Assembly: GCA_964035795.1 (NCBI GenBank)
Contig: OZ038320.1
Span: 12,599,076 to 12,663,075 of the forward strand
Origin: Pterobdella sp. o SKG-2022
Taxonomy: Eukaryota > Annelida > Clitellata > Hirudinida > Piscicolidae
Direction: 5' to 3'
Length of the DNA stretch: 64,000 bases
Shown: positions 23,801 to 33,800 of the stretch, piece after piece
Position numbering within the stretch: the stretch's first letter is position 1
Layout: each line of letters opens with the position of its first letter
The notes under the pieces: model-generated
Database searches by the model: none
What the model saw: the letters and a program-made list of their open reading frames with translations, nothing else
Told to the model about the DNA's origin: nothing
Translations under genes and position numbers: made by a program

Positions 23801-25113
23801 CTAAGCGTGCAAAAATTCCATGTATTGATAAAGCTAGCCAGTGATATCCTATTTCTCATAAGTGAAAGTAGCGTGGAACTAGTCACAAAAATAGTTGATT
23901 CATTCTGTTAGGACTTTCAGTTTTTTAGTAAAAATGATTCTAGCGAGTATCATGAATATGCATAATGAGATCAGAATGGGCGAAGCCCAAAGAATATTGA
24001 AATATATTATTATTCAATAGATTTTTACAAAAACATGAAAAAAGACGAATTTATGAAAGCTGAGTTATATCAGAAATTTTTTACGAAGTTTTAGTGCTTT
24101 GAACAAAACGAAAAAAACTCGTGAGAGCAATGTGTGAAAGAAAGTTATCATAAAGCTTCAAGTTAGTATTTAATTAGTTAACAGTGAGATGGCTTGGTTG
24201 TGTTATGAAAAAGAACAAATGGAATGTTTTAAGAAAAACATTAAATTTAAAGTCAATTCTTTCAATAGCAATAAAGAAAACAAAATAATATCGGAAATTA
24301 AGGATCTGTAAGCGAATGTTTTGCGCAGTGAAGAGGCTTTCGAGGAACAAGTCCTAAGAGCTAATTCAGCATTCTAAATGTCCAAATCCACTGATTTGAG
24401 ACTGACCGAAAATTATTATCATTAAGCTCTTGGTTTTTTGTAAAAAAAATGCTTTCTCAAAAAGAAATAAAAAGTAGTTGTAGAAAATTTTAATATAAGA
24501 ATAAATCTGACCATTTACAGCATAGTGAAGTTGAAATTTTGTAAATAATTTCCAGCATTTATATGTATCAAGTTTTAATTATTTATCTTTTAAAACCCGA
24601 TTTTGAGGGTAAATTGACTAATAGTTTTATTTATGAGAATTGTTTTCAAATAGTTTTGAAAATGAACTGCCTTTGAACTGACAGTCTTGTAGCAAAGCAT
24701 TGGAATATCAGGCGTACTTACAGGAAAAAAATCAAGACTACAAAGAAGCTTCAAAGCATTATCAAAATGCTTGGAAACTCAACCATAATCCCGCCATAGG
24801 TGAAAGTTTCGTTTACAAACACTTGTCTTATAAACATCAAAAATTAAACTTTAAAAATTATTTACTATTTTATGTATTTATGCCCTAGGATATAAACTGG
24901 CCTTCAACTTTTTGAACATCAAGGAGTTTGCAAGATGCATCGATGTGTGTCACCAGGTATTTTGGATAATATATTCATATCAGAATGAAATCGTGAAAAT
25001 TTTTTAAGCTAATTGAATATAATATCTCGAAGGTTTTGGAAAAGCATCCCAATTATCCGAAAATTGAGAAAGAAATTCTCAATAAAGCTAGATCTCAAAT
25101 AAAAGTAGCTTGA
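1046..25113 (+). CDS. TTC21B: IFT139 / TTC21B, tetratricopeptide intraflagellar transport protein (39 exons, complete)
   Basis: Exons: 1046-1072, 1442-1565, 1729-1839, 2133-2197, 4087-4194, 4952-5031, 5390-5611, 5717-5801, 9270-9368, 9591-9649, 9746-9894, 10047-10144, 10345-10548, 10660-10789, 14275-14360, 14555-14626, 14749-14863, 15116-15186, 15295-15465, 15578-15639, 15774-15846, 15951-16061, 16251-16303, 16411-16499, 16761-16875, 17007-17072, 17303-17405, 17748-17858, 18047-18128, 18407-18557, 18613-18768, 19089-19143, 19246-19377, 19537-19650, 19890-19943, 20010-20066, 24685-24799, 24889-24956, 25033-25113. The joined frame is 3,924 nt (1,307 aa) without stops. Human TTC21B is about 1,316 aa. 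Family landmarks: [18 protein letters not shown]-like FCKG, NPAIGYKLAFN and a C-terminal [16 protein letters not shown]. Known role: TPR-solenoid subunit of IFT complex A, needed for retrograde transport and membrane-protein entry in cilia. Whether it is TTC21A- or TTC21B-like cannot be decided; a single invertebrate IFT139 is likely. Exon 10 and 19 boundaries are the least certain. Confidence 0.93.
2325..3945. repeat. Inverted-repeat element(s), MITE-like, in IFT139 intron 4
   Basis: The outer ends read TAACCCGTTTATGCCC at about 2326 and, inverted, GGACACAAACGGGTTAA at about 3925. Inside, GATCTCATATGAAATCAATG with GGGCACAAG (2456-2483) and its inverted form at 3558-3587 make a second pair; both include a CATATG-centred palindrome. 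The right part (3515-3945) is clearly related to 49380-49812, so this is a dispersed family. No transposase is visible: the short minus-strand open frames at 2.8-3.4 kb resemble no protein I know. It may be two nested copies. Confidence 0.6.
6085..8460 (-). mobile_element. Non-LTR retrotransposon (RTE-like, with zinc-finger insert), decayed, RT core deleted
   Basis: It lies antisense in IFT139 intron 8. Running 5' to 3' on the minus strand it shows an APE endonuclease start ([22 protein letters not shown], near 8.15-8.27 kb), endonuclease middle and end ([21 protein letters not shown]), the RT linker ([12 protein letters not shown]), then VYKGK, which should open the RT palm. There the frame jumps straight to NLDVLRKSG and a Cys/His cluster (C-x11-C-x2-C-x4-H-x2-C) followed by [21 protein letters not shown] and GRPKKTWNE. 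Several frameshifts are present, so it is not functional. A second, 5'-truncated copy lies at 37690-38710. The 3' end near 6085 is AT-rich. The clade is not certain. Confidence 0.85.
9270..10789 (+). CDS. TTC21B: IFT139 exons 9-14: middle N-terminal TPRs
   Basis: Exons at 9270-9368, 9591-9649, 9746-9894, 10047-10144, 10345-10548 and 10660-10789. Exon 11 holds a clear TPR ([20 protein letters not shown]). Exon 13 ([18 protein letters not shown]) aligns with the human PDFLLEIVMEYLSFCP segment, and exon 14 begins PMSNG, like the human PMQPAS. Exon 10 is the weakest: its donor could be at 9640 or 9649, both in the needed phase; 9649 was chosen for the longer alignment. Exon 14 ends in a G/GTTCAT donor only 31 bp before the TTC tract. 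Confidence 0.88.
10820..12000. repeat. Perfect (TTC)n / (GAA)n microsatellite, 1,181 bp, about 393 units
   Basis: From 10820 to 12000 the plus strand is an unbroken TTC repeat with no interruption that I can see in any line. It sits in IFT139 intron 14; the IFT139 sense strand carries TTC and the template carries GAA. At 12001 it joins directly to the 3' end of a minus-strand LINE, so in LINE orientation the order is coding end, stop codon, (AGA)n. The serine-only and lysine-only reading frames across it are artefacts of the repeat, not genes. Assembly length may not equal true length. Confidence 0.98.
12001..14060 (-). mobile_element. Non-LTR retrotransposon, 5'-truncated and inactivated, with a GAA-repeat tail
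   Basis: It lies antisense in IFT139 intron 14. The minus strand begins inside the endonuclease end ([12 protein letters not shown]), then gives RT linker ([14 protein letters not shown]), INKIVYM with [22 protein letters not shown], a [13 protein letters not shown] block, the motif C region [10 protein letters not shown], and a C-terminal tail with [16 protein letters not shown] and LSSIISMSR, then TGA. Frames shift several times. Motif C reads YAND instead of YADD, so the catalytic aspartate is changed. The stop codon is immediately followed by the GAA tract; a repeat directly after the ORF is a habit of RTE-type elements, but the clade is inferred. Confidence 0.85.
14275..17858 (+). CDS. 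TTC21B: IFT139 exons 15-28: central TPR array
   Basis: Fourteen closely spaced exons. Landmarks in order: [16 protein letters not shown] and LLMAQ (exon 15), [15 protein letters not shown] (exon 16, like human LELCLSYDFK), [20 protein letters not shown] (exon 17), [13 protein letters not shown] (exon 19), [12 protein letters not shown] (exon 20), [11 protein letters not shown] (exon 21), [16 protein letters not shown] (exon 22), [10 protein letters not shown] (exon 23), [20 protein letters not shown] (exon 24) and [14 protein letters not shown] (exon 27). All phases agree. The exon 19 acceptor was set at 15294/15295 because only that keeps phase 0 and aligns GEASKVL with the human HEATKVL. 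Introns are short (about 90-350 bp), apart from a few. Confidence 0.92.
18047..20066 (+). CDS. TTC21B: IFT139 exons 29-36: C-terminal TPRs
   Basis: Exons at 18047-18128, 18407-18557, 18613-18768, 19089-19143, 19246-19377, 19537-19650, 19890-19943 and 20010-20066. Landmarks: [14 protein letters not shown] (human LEPGFQYCKGLYLW), [29 protein letters not shown] (human NPDNETVGGEVF), [18 protein letters not shown] (human QLKRIAKMNWN) and [12 protein letters not shown] (human YDMAEDLLKRCL). The order and spacing of these blocks match the human protein. Exon 31 ends at a likely GC donor (18769-18774, GCGAGT). Confidence 0.92.
18769..19088 (+). other. Probable GC-AG intron (IFT139 intron 31)
   Basis: Exon 31 must end in phase 2 to join exon 32 (EYLKKRRMG). 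The only site that does so near the end of the NPENDTIGG block is GG followed by GCGAGT at 18769. Apart from the C at position 2 this matches a strong donor (GTRAGT). The nearest GT (18773, CGA/GTTTTT) gives the wrong phase. The acceptor at 19087-19088 is AG. GC-AG introns are a known minor class spliced by the major spliceosome. Confidence 0.6.
20311..23240 (+). mobile_element. CR1/L2-like LINE with an open 949-codon endonuclease-RT frame, 5'-truncated
   Basis: It lies in IFT139 intron 36, sense orientation. From about 20314 to 23163 the frame is open without a stop. Endonuclease motifs: [38 protein letters not shown] motifs: [63 protein letters not shown] (intact DD), and the C-terminal [11 protein letters not shown] and [11 protein letters not shown]. 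The first codon is GTG and there is no upstream ATG in frame, so the copy is truncated at its 5' end, the usual fate of LINE insertions. The 3' end has AGCGCC and GTGCGCCC blocks and an AAT-rich tail (23225-23245). The clean frame suggests a recent insertion. Confidence 0.88.
24685..25113 (+). CDS. TTC21B: IFT139 exons 37-39: C-terminus and stop
   Basis: Exon 37 (24685-24799) encodes [20 protein letters not shown] and [15 protein letters not shown]; exon 38 (24889-24956) [20 protein letters not shown]; exon 39 (25033-25113) [20 protein letters not shown] and a TGA stop at 25111-25113. The human C-terminus has the same order: [49 protein letters not shown]. The exon 37 acceptor was put at 24684 rather than at the nearer AG (24692) because exon 36 ends in phase 0. 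Confidence 0.92.
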
Positions 25114-26400
25114 AGATTGAAAATCATCCATACAAAAATATTTTTCGATTGAAACTCATGAAATAATTAAAAAGTTATGACGTTTCGTAATGACTCAGAA
25201 TTTGAATAACTCTTTCATACTCATTCAGCATTACTAATTATCAGTCAAAAAATTCTTATTTTGAAAAAACTGTTCAATATAATTTAGATTAAACTCGACA
25301 TTGGCTAAGCATAATGATGATAATATTGATCGAATAAATGGTTTGTACAATTTGCTAAATAATCTTAAATGTTCCTTTAAGAATTCAATTGAAAATTTAT
25401 AAAAACAATAAATGACTTTTTAAAAAATCCAACTTCAGATAATTACATGTATTCTAAACACTATGGAAAGAATTAGTATGCTTTAATGTATTATGTAAAG
25501 TTCAGTTCCTAATCAAGCATATATGCTATGCTAATAAATAAATTCAATTTCCATTATGATAAAAAATAGCATTAAACAACAAGTATGTATTATTATGATA
25601 ATAACATAGTTTCTAATTGTTTAAAAATTTAATTTAACTTTAATAGTTCATATGAAAATGACCAGAAATGACTGTATGTCCCAGTGAATGAGATTTATTT
25701 TCATTTGAATATTAAGATCAGTATTTAAATGAAAGTTGAATTAATAGTTAAATGTATTGAATTTTCTATAAAGCTCTATGAACAAATATATTTTGAGGGT
25801 ATATGTTGTAAATATTTCTTATTTTAATAATTATATGCTTTAATACAAGCAGTAGCCTAGAGATTATAAATGAAATGTTGAAACAAAGTGGTTCCAAAAG
25901 CTTTTTGATTCATAGGAATCATTTCTGGTGCTTAACACAATTATGATTCCGTAAAAATTAAAATGCTCAGTGAAGTACATTATGACTGTTCAAGCATGAA
26001 ACAAATATTCAACATGGAGACACTATTTCAATGCTTATTGAATTCCACAAGGTGTTTCGTAAACCGAACTCACATTATCGTGAAAGTGGTTTCCAATCAC
26101 CAAAAAACATTGAAACAGTGGTTCTATGTTGATTAATCATAAATTCCTTTCTGAACCTTGTGCTTCACATTTATTTAAAGTTTTAATACCAGCATCATAA
26201 ACTTTCAGGAAGATATGAGATGTTTATTAAATACTGTTATTCAAACATTTAATTACGCGTAATAATCCTAAAAATAGTTAAAGAAACTTTTTAAATATAC
26301 AAATTATAGTTTGAAATAACTATTTAACGAATGAAAATAGAATTAATAAGGTCAATAAATGAAGTTTATATTAAATATGAAATTACTATAAAAATGATCT
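25114..26400. other. Convergent intergenic region between IFT139 and DENND1
   Basis: 1.3 kb of AT-rich sequence without credible ORFs or recognised repeats. It must hold both 3' UTRs. Candidate poly(A) signals are AATAAA at 25333-25338 for IFT139 (plus) and TTTATT at 26223-26228, which reads AATAAA on the minus strand, for DENND1. These hexamers are common in AT-rich DNA, so they are only candidates. Confidence 0.5.
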
Positions 26401-29400
26401 TCATTCAAATTTTTCCCATTTAACTTGCGAGTTTTCACTGTTTTTCAAAAAATTTTCGTTAAAACTGGTTTTGTTCAACAGATCTATTGAGTTAATATTT
26501 TGCAAATTATTATTAGGTTGTTTGGAGATTTGACCGAATAAAGTAGATTTTTGAGGTAATGATGAAGTGCGATTCTGAACGTTATTGGCAAGATTATTTA
26601 GAATTTCGCTATTTTTATTGTTGTATTTATCATTGATTGATATAATACTCTTGTCATAGTTGCTCTGATGTTGATAAGACGAAAATGGAGGTTTTGAGTA
26701 AAGGCTCATAAGATCTTCTTTGCTTATTCGTTTGGAAGGAGAGTTGACAGGCTGTGGAATGAGAGCTTCGTGTAATTGTATGGCATTCGGTTTTTGAAGA
26801 ATTGACGGCTTGAAGAGGTTAGGAAGAGATTGATTATTTTGATTAAAACATTGATCATGTTTTTGTGTCGATGGATCAGAATCTATTTGCAACTCATTGT
26901 TTGAACTGTTTGTTAACATAATATCATACAAATTCCATTCTTTCAGCAGTTGATCGTCAGATTTGAACTGTTTACTCGAAGATGTTACCGGTGTGTCTAA
27001 CACTAGTTGACCTGATGCTATAGGATCAAAGTGATCGAAGTTGGCCGGAGGAAGTTGCAGATTACAATCAGATTGAATGAAGGCCATTTTACGTTGGATG
27101 GAGGTAGTACTAAGATCAGGTTTAGTAGTGATAATTGAAACTGGTGACGATTTTAAATTTAATTTAGACTTTGTGGAAGCATTTGTTGAAGATGGCTTTG
27201 GTCTCATACGGACAGTGGGGCTTTTTGATGTTGTAGTTGCGACAGCAACAAAAGTGAAATCTTGTTGCATTTTAACCGATGAATCATACATGTCATCATT
27301 ATCTACTTTTGTTACTGTGGCAGAACTATTTGTTGAAGATAGAAGAAAATCTTTTTTTTTATTATAATAAGGTAAAAAACCAGAACTTGAGTTTTTTGAA
27401 AAATCAACGGGGTTATGTGGTAAAGAGGCCAATGATTTATTGGGAGATGTATTTGTTAGACGATTTGTGCGTGGTAAAGCAATAGGCGAACTAGTAGTAG
27501 TGGCTACAGAAATTATATTAGGAGCGATAAGAGAAAGATTAGTGGTATTATGAGAAGTTGGAATGGTTGATGTGGTGGTTTCACTGTGAGTTGTAGGTGA
27601 TAGTTTGAGTGGGTCAAATTCAATTGATTCTACTGATTCTAAATGAATAAGATTTTCTCCTGAGGGTGATCTAACTGGTTGTAAAGTTTTTTTTGAATCT
27701 TCTATTGTTACAGTGGATTTCAGTGGCTGGAGCTCATTGGGTTTAAGAAGGAGTGGAGGGTGTATAACTGAAGCACCATGGTTTGTTTGGCTGCTTGTTT
27801 GGTTCAAGACTGCTTCATGAGGAATTGGAGACCAATGATTCTGGTGAAAAAGTAGTGATATCCTAAAATACAGTAAAAGACTAAAGAATAGGGGCGTTAA
27901 CTCGAGGAGTTTCAAGACCACATTTTAATTATAGTTAAAGAATATCTGCAAAAATTACAAAACAACTTTGGTCAAAAGTTCAGTTGAATCAAGATCCAAC
28001 AAAAACGAAATTTTTTCACCTATATTACATTAGTATTTCAGGTAATCAACAGTTGAGCAACTTAAATTTTTGAAATTTTAATTACTGATGTTTCAATGAA
28101 TGCTTTTCAAATATTTTCAATGAAAACCAATTGGTTGGCTGGTCTACATGGAGAAGCGCGCTGTGAAACCCCAGTTAGGGGCGATCGAATGGTCTACTTA
28201 CTTACTTTTCAAATATTCATTTTGGGTTTTAAAAAAATAAAAAAAAACATCAAACAAAAGCTCTAATAAGTTAACTTAAGTTAAGATAAAAAATTTTCCA
28301 TCTGATATGTTTTTTGATTTACTCAGACATGAATGGAAACCGAAAACATTTAACCATTAAGATAATAAAAAGAATACAATAATTTTATTATAATTAATAA
28401 GTACCAATATAAAATTATGATAAAACCCCAATAAAAAATTGAAAACCAAAAAATATAGAATAGTACCAGATTCAGAGAGCTCTGACTTTTCACCTTAGTC
28501 TTTTTGCTAACGAAGTCACTGGGTGTCAAGCTTGCTGACATTGAATTCTCCATCACAATAAGATCATTATTATCCAAGTTGAGATCATCATCGTCATCAT
28601 CTTCAGCAGTAGCTCTGCTTTTTTCAAAAACTTGTAACTCATTCTTATCGTCATTTTTTATCAACCCTTCTATACTGAATGATTTTTTAATCTTTTCTGT
28701 TACTTCAAGTTCTAGTTCATCTTCGTCATCCTCATAATCATCATCTTCATCTTGATTATATGTTTTTCTAAGGATACTGAAACTGTTATTTTTATTAACA
28801 CCAGAATTTTTAGTTATGCTATTATTATTTTTGATTTTGTTTTTACTATCAGAGTCAGTATTTTCAAAAAACGTTTTGAAAGTAGGATCAAAGTCAAAAT
28901 TAGCCATTTTTTGCACAAAAGTGTCATCATCAACGCTATTTATTTCTTCTTCATCGTCTTCACGACATTCGTTTGGTTGCAATGCTGAAAGATGCTTGGC
29001 GTCTAACAGGTGATAATGCTGAACTCTTTGAGTGCTGTAATTAATTTATTTATAAGCATTAGTAGATTTGTAGCTTTAATGAGTGGTATGCTTCTAAGTT
29101 GTTCAAAACTGAAGTGTAACGATTGATTTAAATGAGAAAAAAAACTAATTAAAGTTATTAAAAATTCAAAAAAAAAAAACCAAAAGAAAATCTGCATGCA
29201 GACGATGGAAGAATGTGGTCAAAATTTGAAAAGTTTGAAAAATAAAGCCAAATTATCATAATTTCGAAAATATTACAACCTTTTCTTTTTGATGTACCTG
29301 TTACCAAATTTTAACACGATGGTTAAATCTTCAAGATATTCTCATCAACAATGCATTTACACGACTTTTTTGCACAAACAAACAAAATAAAATTGCTTAT

Positions 29401-30808
29401 AAGCAGATTGACAAAAAAATTAAATCTTATTTTCCAATTATACTTTCTTATCTACTGTAACTGTGGCAAAAGTGCAAAGCTGAAACTGGTGCCTACAACC
29501 AGAACAAAAATAGCCGAAGGAAAACATTAAGAGTGATCATTGGAAGCAAGCGCATACTGTGGTCAGGCACGAACAAGGGTGATCACGTTAAAAGTCACCT
29601 GTTTAGAGCATGATATTAAAAGGCAACTACTTGAGTTCCTAGCGTTTAGGCCTGCTAGCTGGTGGGACTGCTACCCATTCAGGATAAAAATTTAAACGAT
29701 CTTCCACTGTTCTTCAGTAATTCTTTGGTTTACTAACTTTATCTTGTCTCAAGATAACTTTTTTTGAGAACCCACATTGAATGTTTCACCAGTCTGCTCT
29801 CATCAGGCTAAGTTTATAAAACAAGTTTTTATTATGCAAAGAAAACATCCTAGGACCAACACTGACAGCCTGATGATGGAGATAGGGTACGCTCCAAACC
29901 TACACAGCAGAAGATGAGGGTAAAAAAACAAGGTTATACATACATTGATTTCGGGATTACTCAATTGTATACTATTCAATCAAGAATGAGTTTTAATGCA
30001 CATTATAATGAATGGAACCTCGTCAAGGAGCTAGTGAGGTTGTTGAGTTTGGGAGGAGGTGGTCGGGGAGGAGGCTGTAAGTATCATCAGGTGTTGAGGA
30101 GACGATAAGATAGCAATTTTCAAATGTATAATCCATAATAACAAAACAGTCTTATCTTTAGCATATTATTCCCACTAAAGTTTTAAATAAGAATATCAAA
30201 CTATGAATAAGATTTAAATAATTTTCAAAACTTTGAATAAGATTATAATGGTGAAGTTTTAAAAAGTAGATCTCCAATTTTAGAACATAACACTTAATCT
30301 CTACACAAAAAACAAACTATGAATGGACTAACTTGGATCTTGCTTGAAACATGGAAAGTAGCATGATTATCTTCATCCTAAAAAGTGTGTAACAAAAACT
30401 TTAGCACTAATATGTTTGTGGAAGATTTTCAAAGTTAATGAAGAATCTATAAGCTTTTGAGACTTAAAACTTAAAAGTGTATGAATTATATTCAATTGTG
30501 ACAAACGCCAGTAATCATGAATACTTATCAATTAATGAAAATTTTTCAAGCAATGAAAATGTATGATGTTATAACTCTAAGAGGAAAAATACTCAAACTT
30601 GAATTTAAGAATAACAAATACTTTTTTGATTTCTTCTATTTTCAATTTAACTTCTTTCCAAGTATTCTTACTTTTCTTTTTGACCTAAAAAATAAATTAA
30701 TGACTTTCAGTATAAAAACTCAAGTTTTGAACTTAATAAAATACACACCTTTTTGGCAAAGACGCTCCATTTATCCCTGCTCTCTTTTTTCAAAACTTTA
30801 CCTTTGTT
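26401..30808 (-). CDS. DENND1: DENND1 exons 15-18: low-complexity C-terminal tail
   Basis: Exon 15 (30808-30749) is a short basic segment, VLKKESRDKWSVFAKK. Exon 16 (30074-30019) is proline-rich, PPPRPPPPKLNN. Exon 17 (29034-28494, 180 codons) is highly acidic with D/E runs and holds FDFDPTF. Exon 18 (27840-26401, 480 codons with stop) is Ser/Thr/Asn-rich and carries FDPL, FDPI and the terminal WEKFE. Motifs of the DPF/WxxF type are used by connecdenns to bind the AP-2 ear; that these bind it here is inference. Exons 15 and 16 are supported by phase and composition more than by alignment. Confidence 0.75.
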
Positions 30809-33800
30809 CTGACCACAAAATAATTTATAACATAATTTCACATTGTATTCAAATACTTTACAAACTCAAAACCAAGATTTAATGGAAAGATGTTTAAACT
30901 TCAGAGTGAAAACAGATCATATCCTTCAAAGCTGATGTTTGTGTAATATCCTTAATCATGCACTCATTTATAAATAAAAACTTATTAATTAGTTTGTTAT
31001 TTTATTAAACATGCAAGAAGTTAATATGAGACACGAGTATTAAAATGATGGAAGGTAGAAATTTTGAACCATTAATGAGATATTAATTATTAGATGCCCA
31101 TCATTAATTTGATCATCCATTTTAACCATACTTATGTGCAACCTTCCAATGAGCCATCCAATCCTTGTATCTCGATTGAGTCTTCCAACGGTCTTCCCCC
31201 ATCTTTGAACACTCATCTTCAAACTGGTCTTGGAAGCCTGAAGTAGATGGATTTTAATAAAAATATTGATAGAGAGTTGGGATGAAACAATATTATAACG
31301 AATACTTCAATGACTACATATGTTTAAGGATTCTTATCTGAAATATGAATAGTAAAATCATAGAAACATGAATAATAAAATGATAGAAGAAATGAAAATT
31401 CAAGAGTATTGAAGGGGACCTCCTCCAGAATTTAGCATGTCGAGCCTTTCTTGGATGAACTGCTGGAAGCACTGCAGGTGGATGGCTGTGCTGCAAAACC
31501 TTAACAACAATCACAAAATGATCAATTTGTTATCAAAAAATCACTTAAATAAATGCTTATCAAAATGGAAAACTAATAATGGGTTTAAATAACTTTTCTC
31601 CATTTCTAATGTGATGATATAACTATATTGCATATGAATATCAATATTAATAATTGATATGAATGAAATTAAAAACATGTTAAAATTATGCAACTGACAC
31701 TTTGTGCTGGGCAGCCAAGGTGTATGAAGGACCCGATTGAGAGTCACACACAGACTCTTTGCGCACAAACGAGTCTGGATCGAACGTTATGCTCTCTCCC
31801 ATACGGAATCGTAGAGCATTCCTATAACAGCCTGTTGGTGTCGAGTGAAGCGTGTTTGTGTGATGGTGCTTGTTTTATCAACGCATTAAACTTATTTTAA
31901 ACAACGCATGCTTTAGATTCTCAAAGAAATTCTGTTACAATTATCAAATATGAAGAAATTACGAGTCTATACTTTAAAACTGGCAACAGCCTGAAAATTT
32001 TTGTGAATTTTTTATTTTTTTTGTTTTTTATTGTTCATTATATTCAAAAATGATTCATGATAAAAATATAAATATTTTGAATAAGCAAATAACAATTTTT
32101 ATTTCAAATGATAAAAATATTTGAGCAAACATGAAAATATTGAAATAATATCTGCAAACATCATTGTACCTATGAGCTTGACCATAGCAGTCAGAAAAAC
32201 CCTGGTGACAGCATCATCTTGAGGCTTGAGGTAGGCTCGTTTGAGATTCTTCTTCAGTGAAGACGTCTGTGCCGACGATATCAATATAGTTATTGTATAT
32301 ATTGATCATACGTTGTATTTTATTTTCAATTAGTCATTTGATGCGATAAAGTTTCATTTATATACCCTTTTCTGGTAACATAAACGGCTAATTTTTTAAA
32401 TAATAATCACGCCAATTACGAATAATATGAAAAACGACTGCGATGACAACAACAATTATGAAATATTCAGTTAGAAAAGTAAAAATTCTAGATTCTACTA
32501 TTGCTGAGACCACATTTTTAACAATTTTTAAACCTTTCACAAATAGTCATAATTAAAACTCATGCAAAAAAATATTACAATTAAGAATATTACTATAAAA
32601 TTGAAGATTATGAAGGATTCAATATAGACGAATGCGATTGAATAGACTTCAAATTGCAATTAAAAATGTATCCAACAAAAACGTTTGATAAAAGAGAATA
32701 TTTCAAGAAAATCTAATTCTTCACAAGGAACAGCTTTCTTAAAAAACTCTATACAACATAAATTCACAAACGACTATTGAAAATTTTATTAAATAAAATA
32801 AGCAACACTGACAACATCCTTTGGCAAGGAGTTAAGATCAAGATGCTCCGAAGTGATTGTCTGCTCATCCAAGTCAATCACCACAGCATCCCCGTAATCT
32901 GATGGACTTAGGGTCTGTTGTGAATACATGCATTACTCGACTCTGATGCAAATTAATACTCAAATTGGCATGAAAATTAACAGTAATTATTTAAAGCGTT
33001 GCTCTTAGTGAAATATAATGATTATTTTGTGATTATTTAATATATACATGCTCAGTTTAGTTTGATTCAATTTATGTGAATATTTCGGTTGAATTTTATA
33101 CAATAATGTGTTTACATAAACCTTCATCGTAGATGTATGCATTCCTATTATGAAGGGCATTGGAGCACTGAAAGTTATTATAAGAAAGTCAAATAAAATA
33201 TTCATTTAATGGTGATGATTTAAACAGCTCATTTTAAAAATTAATATTAATTTGTTTACAATCTAGACTGACTGCTGTCAACCCAAATTACTAGGACATA
33301 TACAGCAGTATAATCTAATATGGTTGAAAATAATAATTCTGCTTTTTTGTCAACCCATTTTTTTGTTATCCTTTCTCTTCTACTTCAAACTTTATTATTA
33401 TTTTTGAAAGGCCGTAACATCGTGTAAAATGGCCATACAATTTCAGTTGTTTTTTACCATAGTAAGAAGATCTCAATAGCGAAAATTAACTTGTTTTAAA
33501 ATGTTCATAATGTTTTCATTACTCATATGATGTTCTAAGAACTAGCCAAAGTCCTTCGATAACATCTCATTTCAACTGCCTGTGTATTTTGAAGATCAGA
33601 TTTGAGTGTTCATGTTTTGCAAGCACACAGAAAGATTGAGAAAACAAGTATGCGCATCCGTTTTGATTTCAGCTTAATGGTCTTGTTTCTCCACGCCGGT
33701 TTGAGTCTGACAGTAGTATTTGCTTTTGTGCAAATCTTGAAGTCATTCTAGCGCTCAAACTCGCATCATGGATTATTCCATCCAAGAATTTAAACTATAA

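Noticed and set aside
30517..30882. Plus-strand 121-codon frame
   Set aside because: It is Phe/Leu-rich and lies antisense across DENND1 exon 15; no family resemblance.
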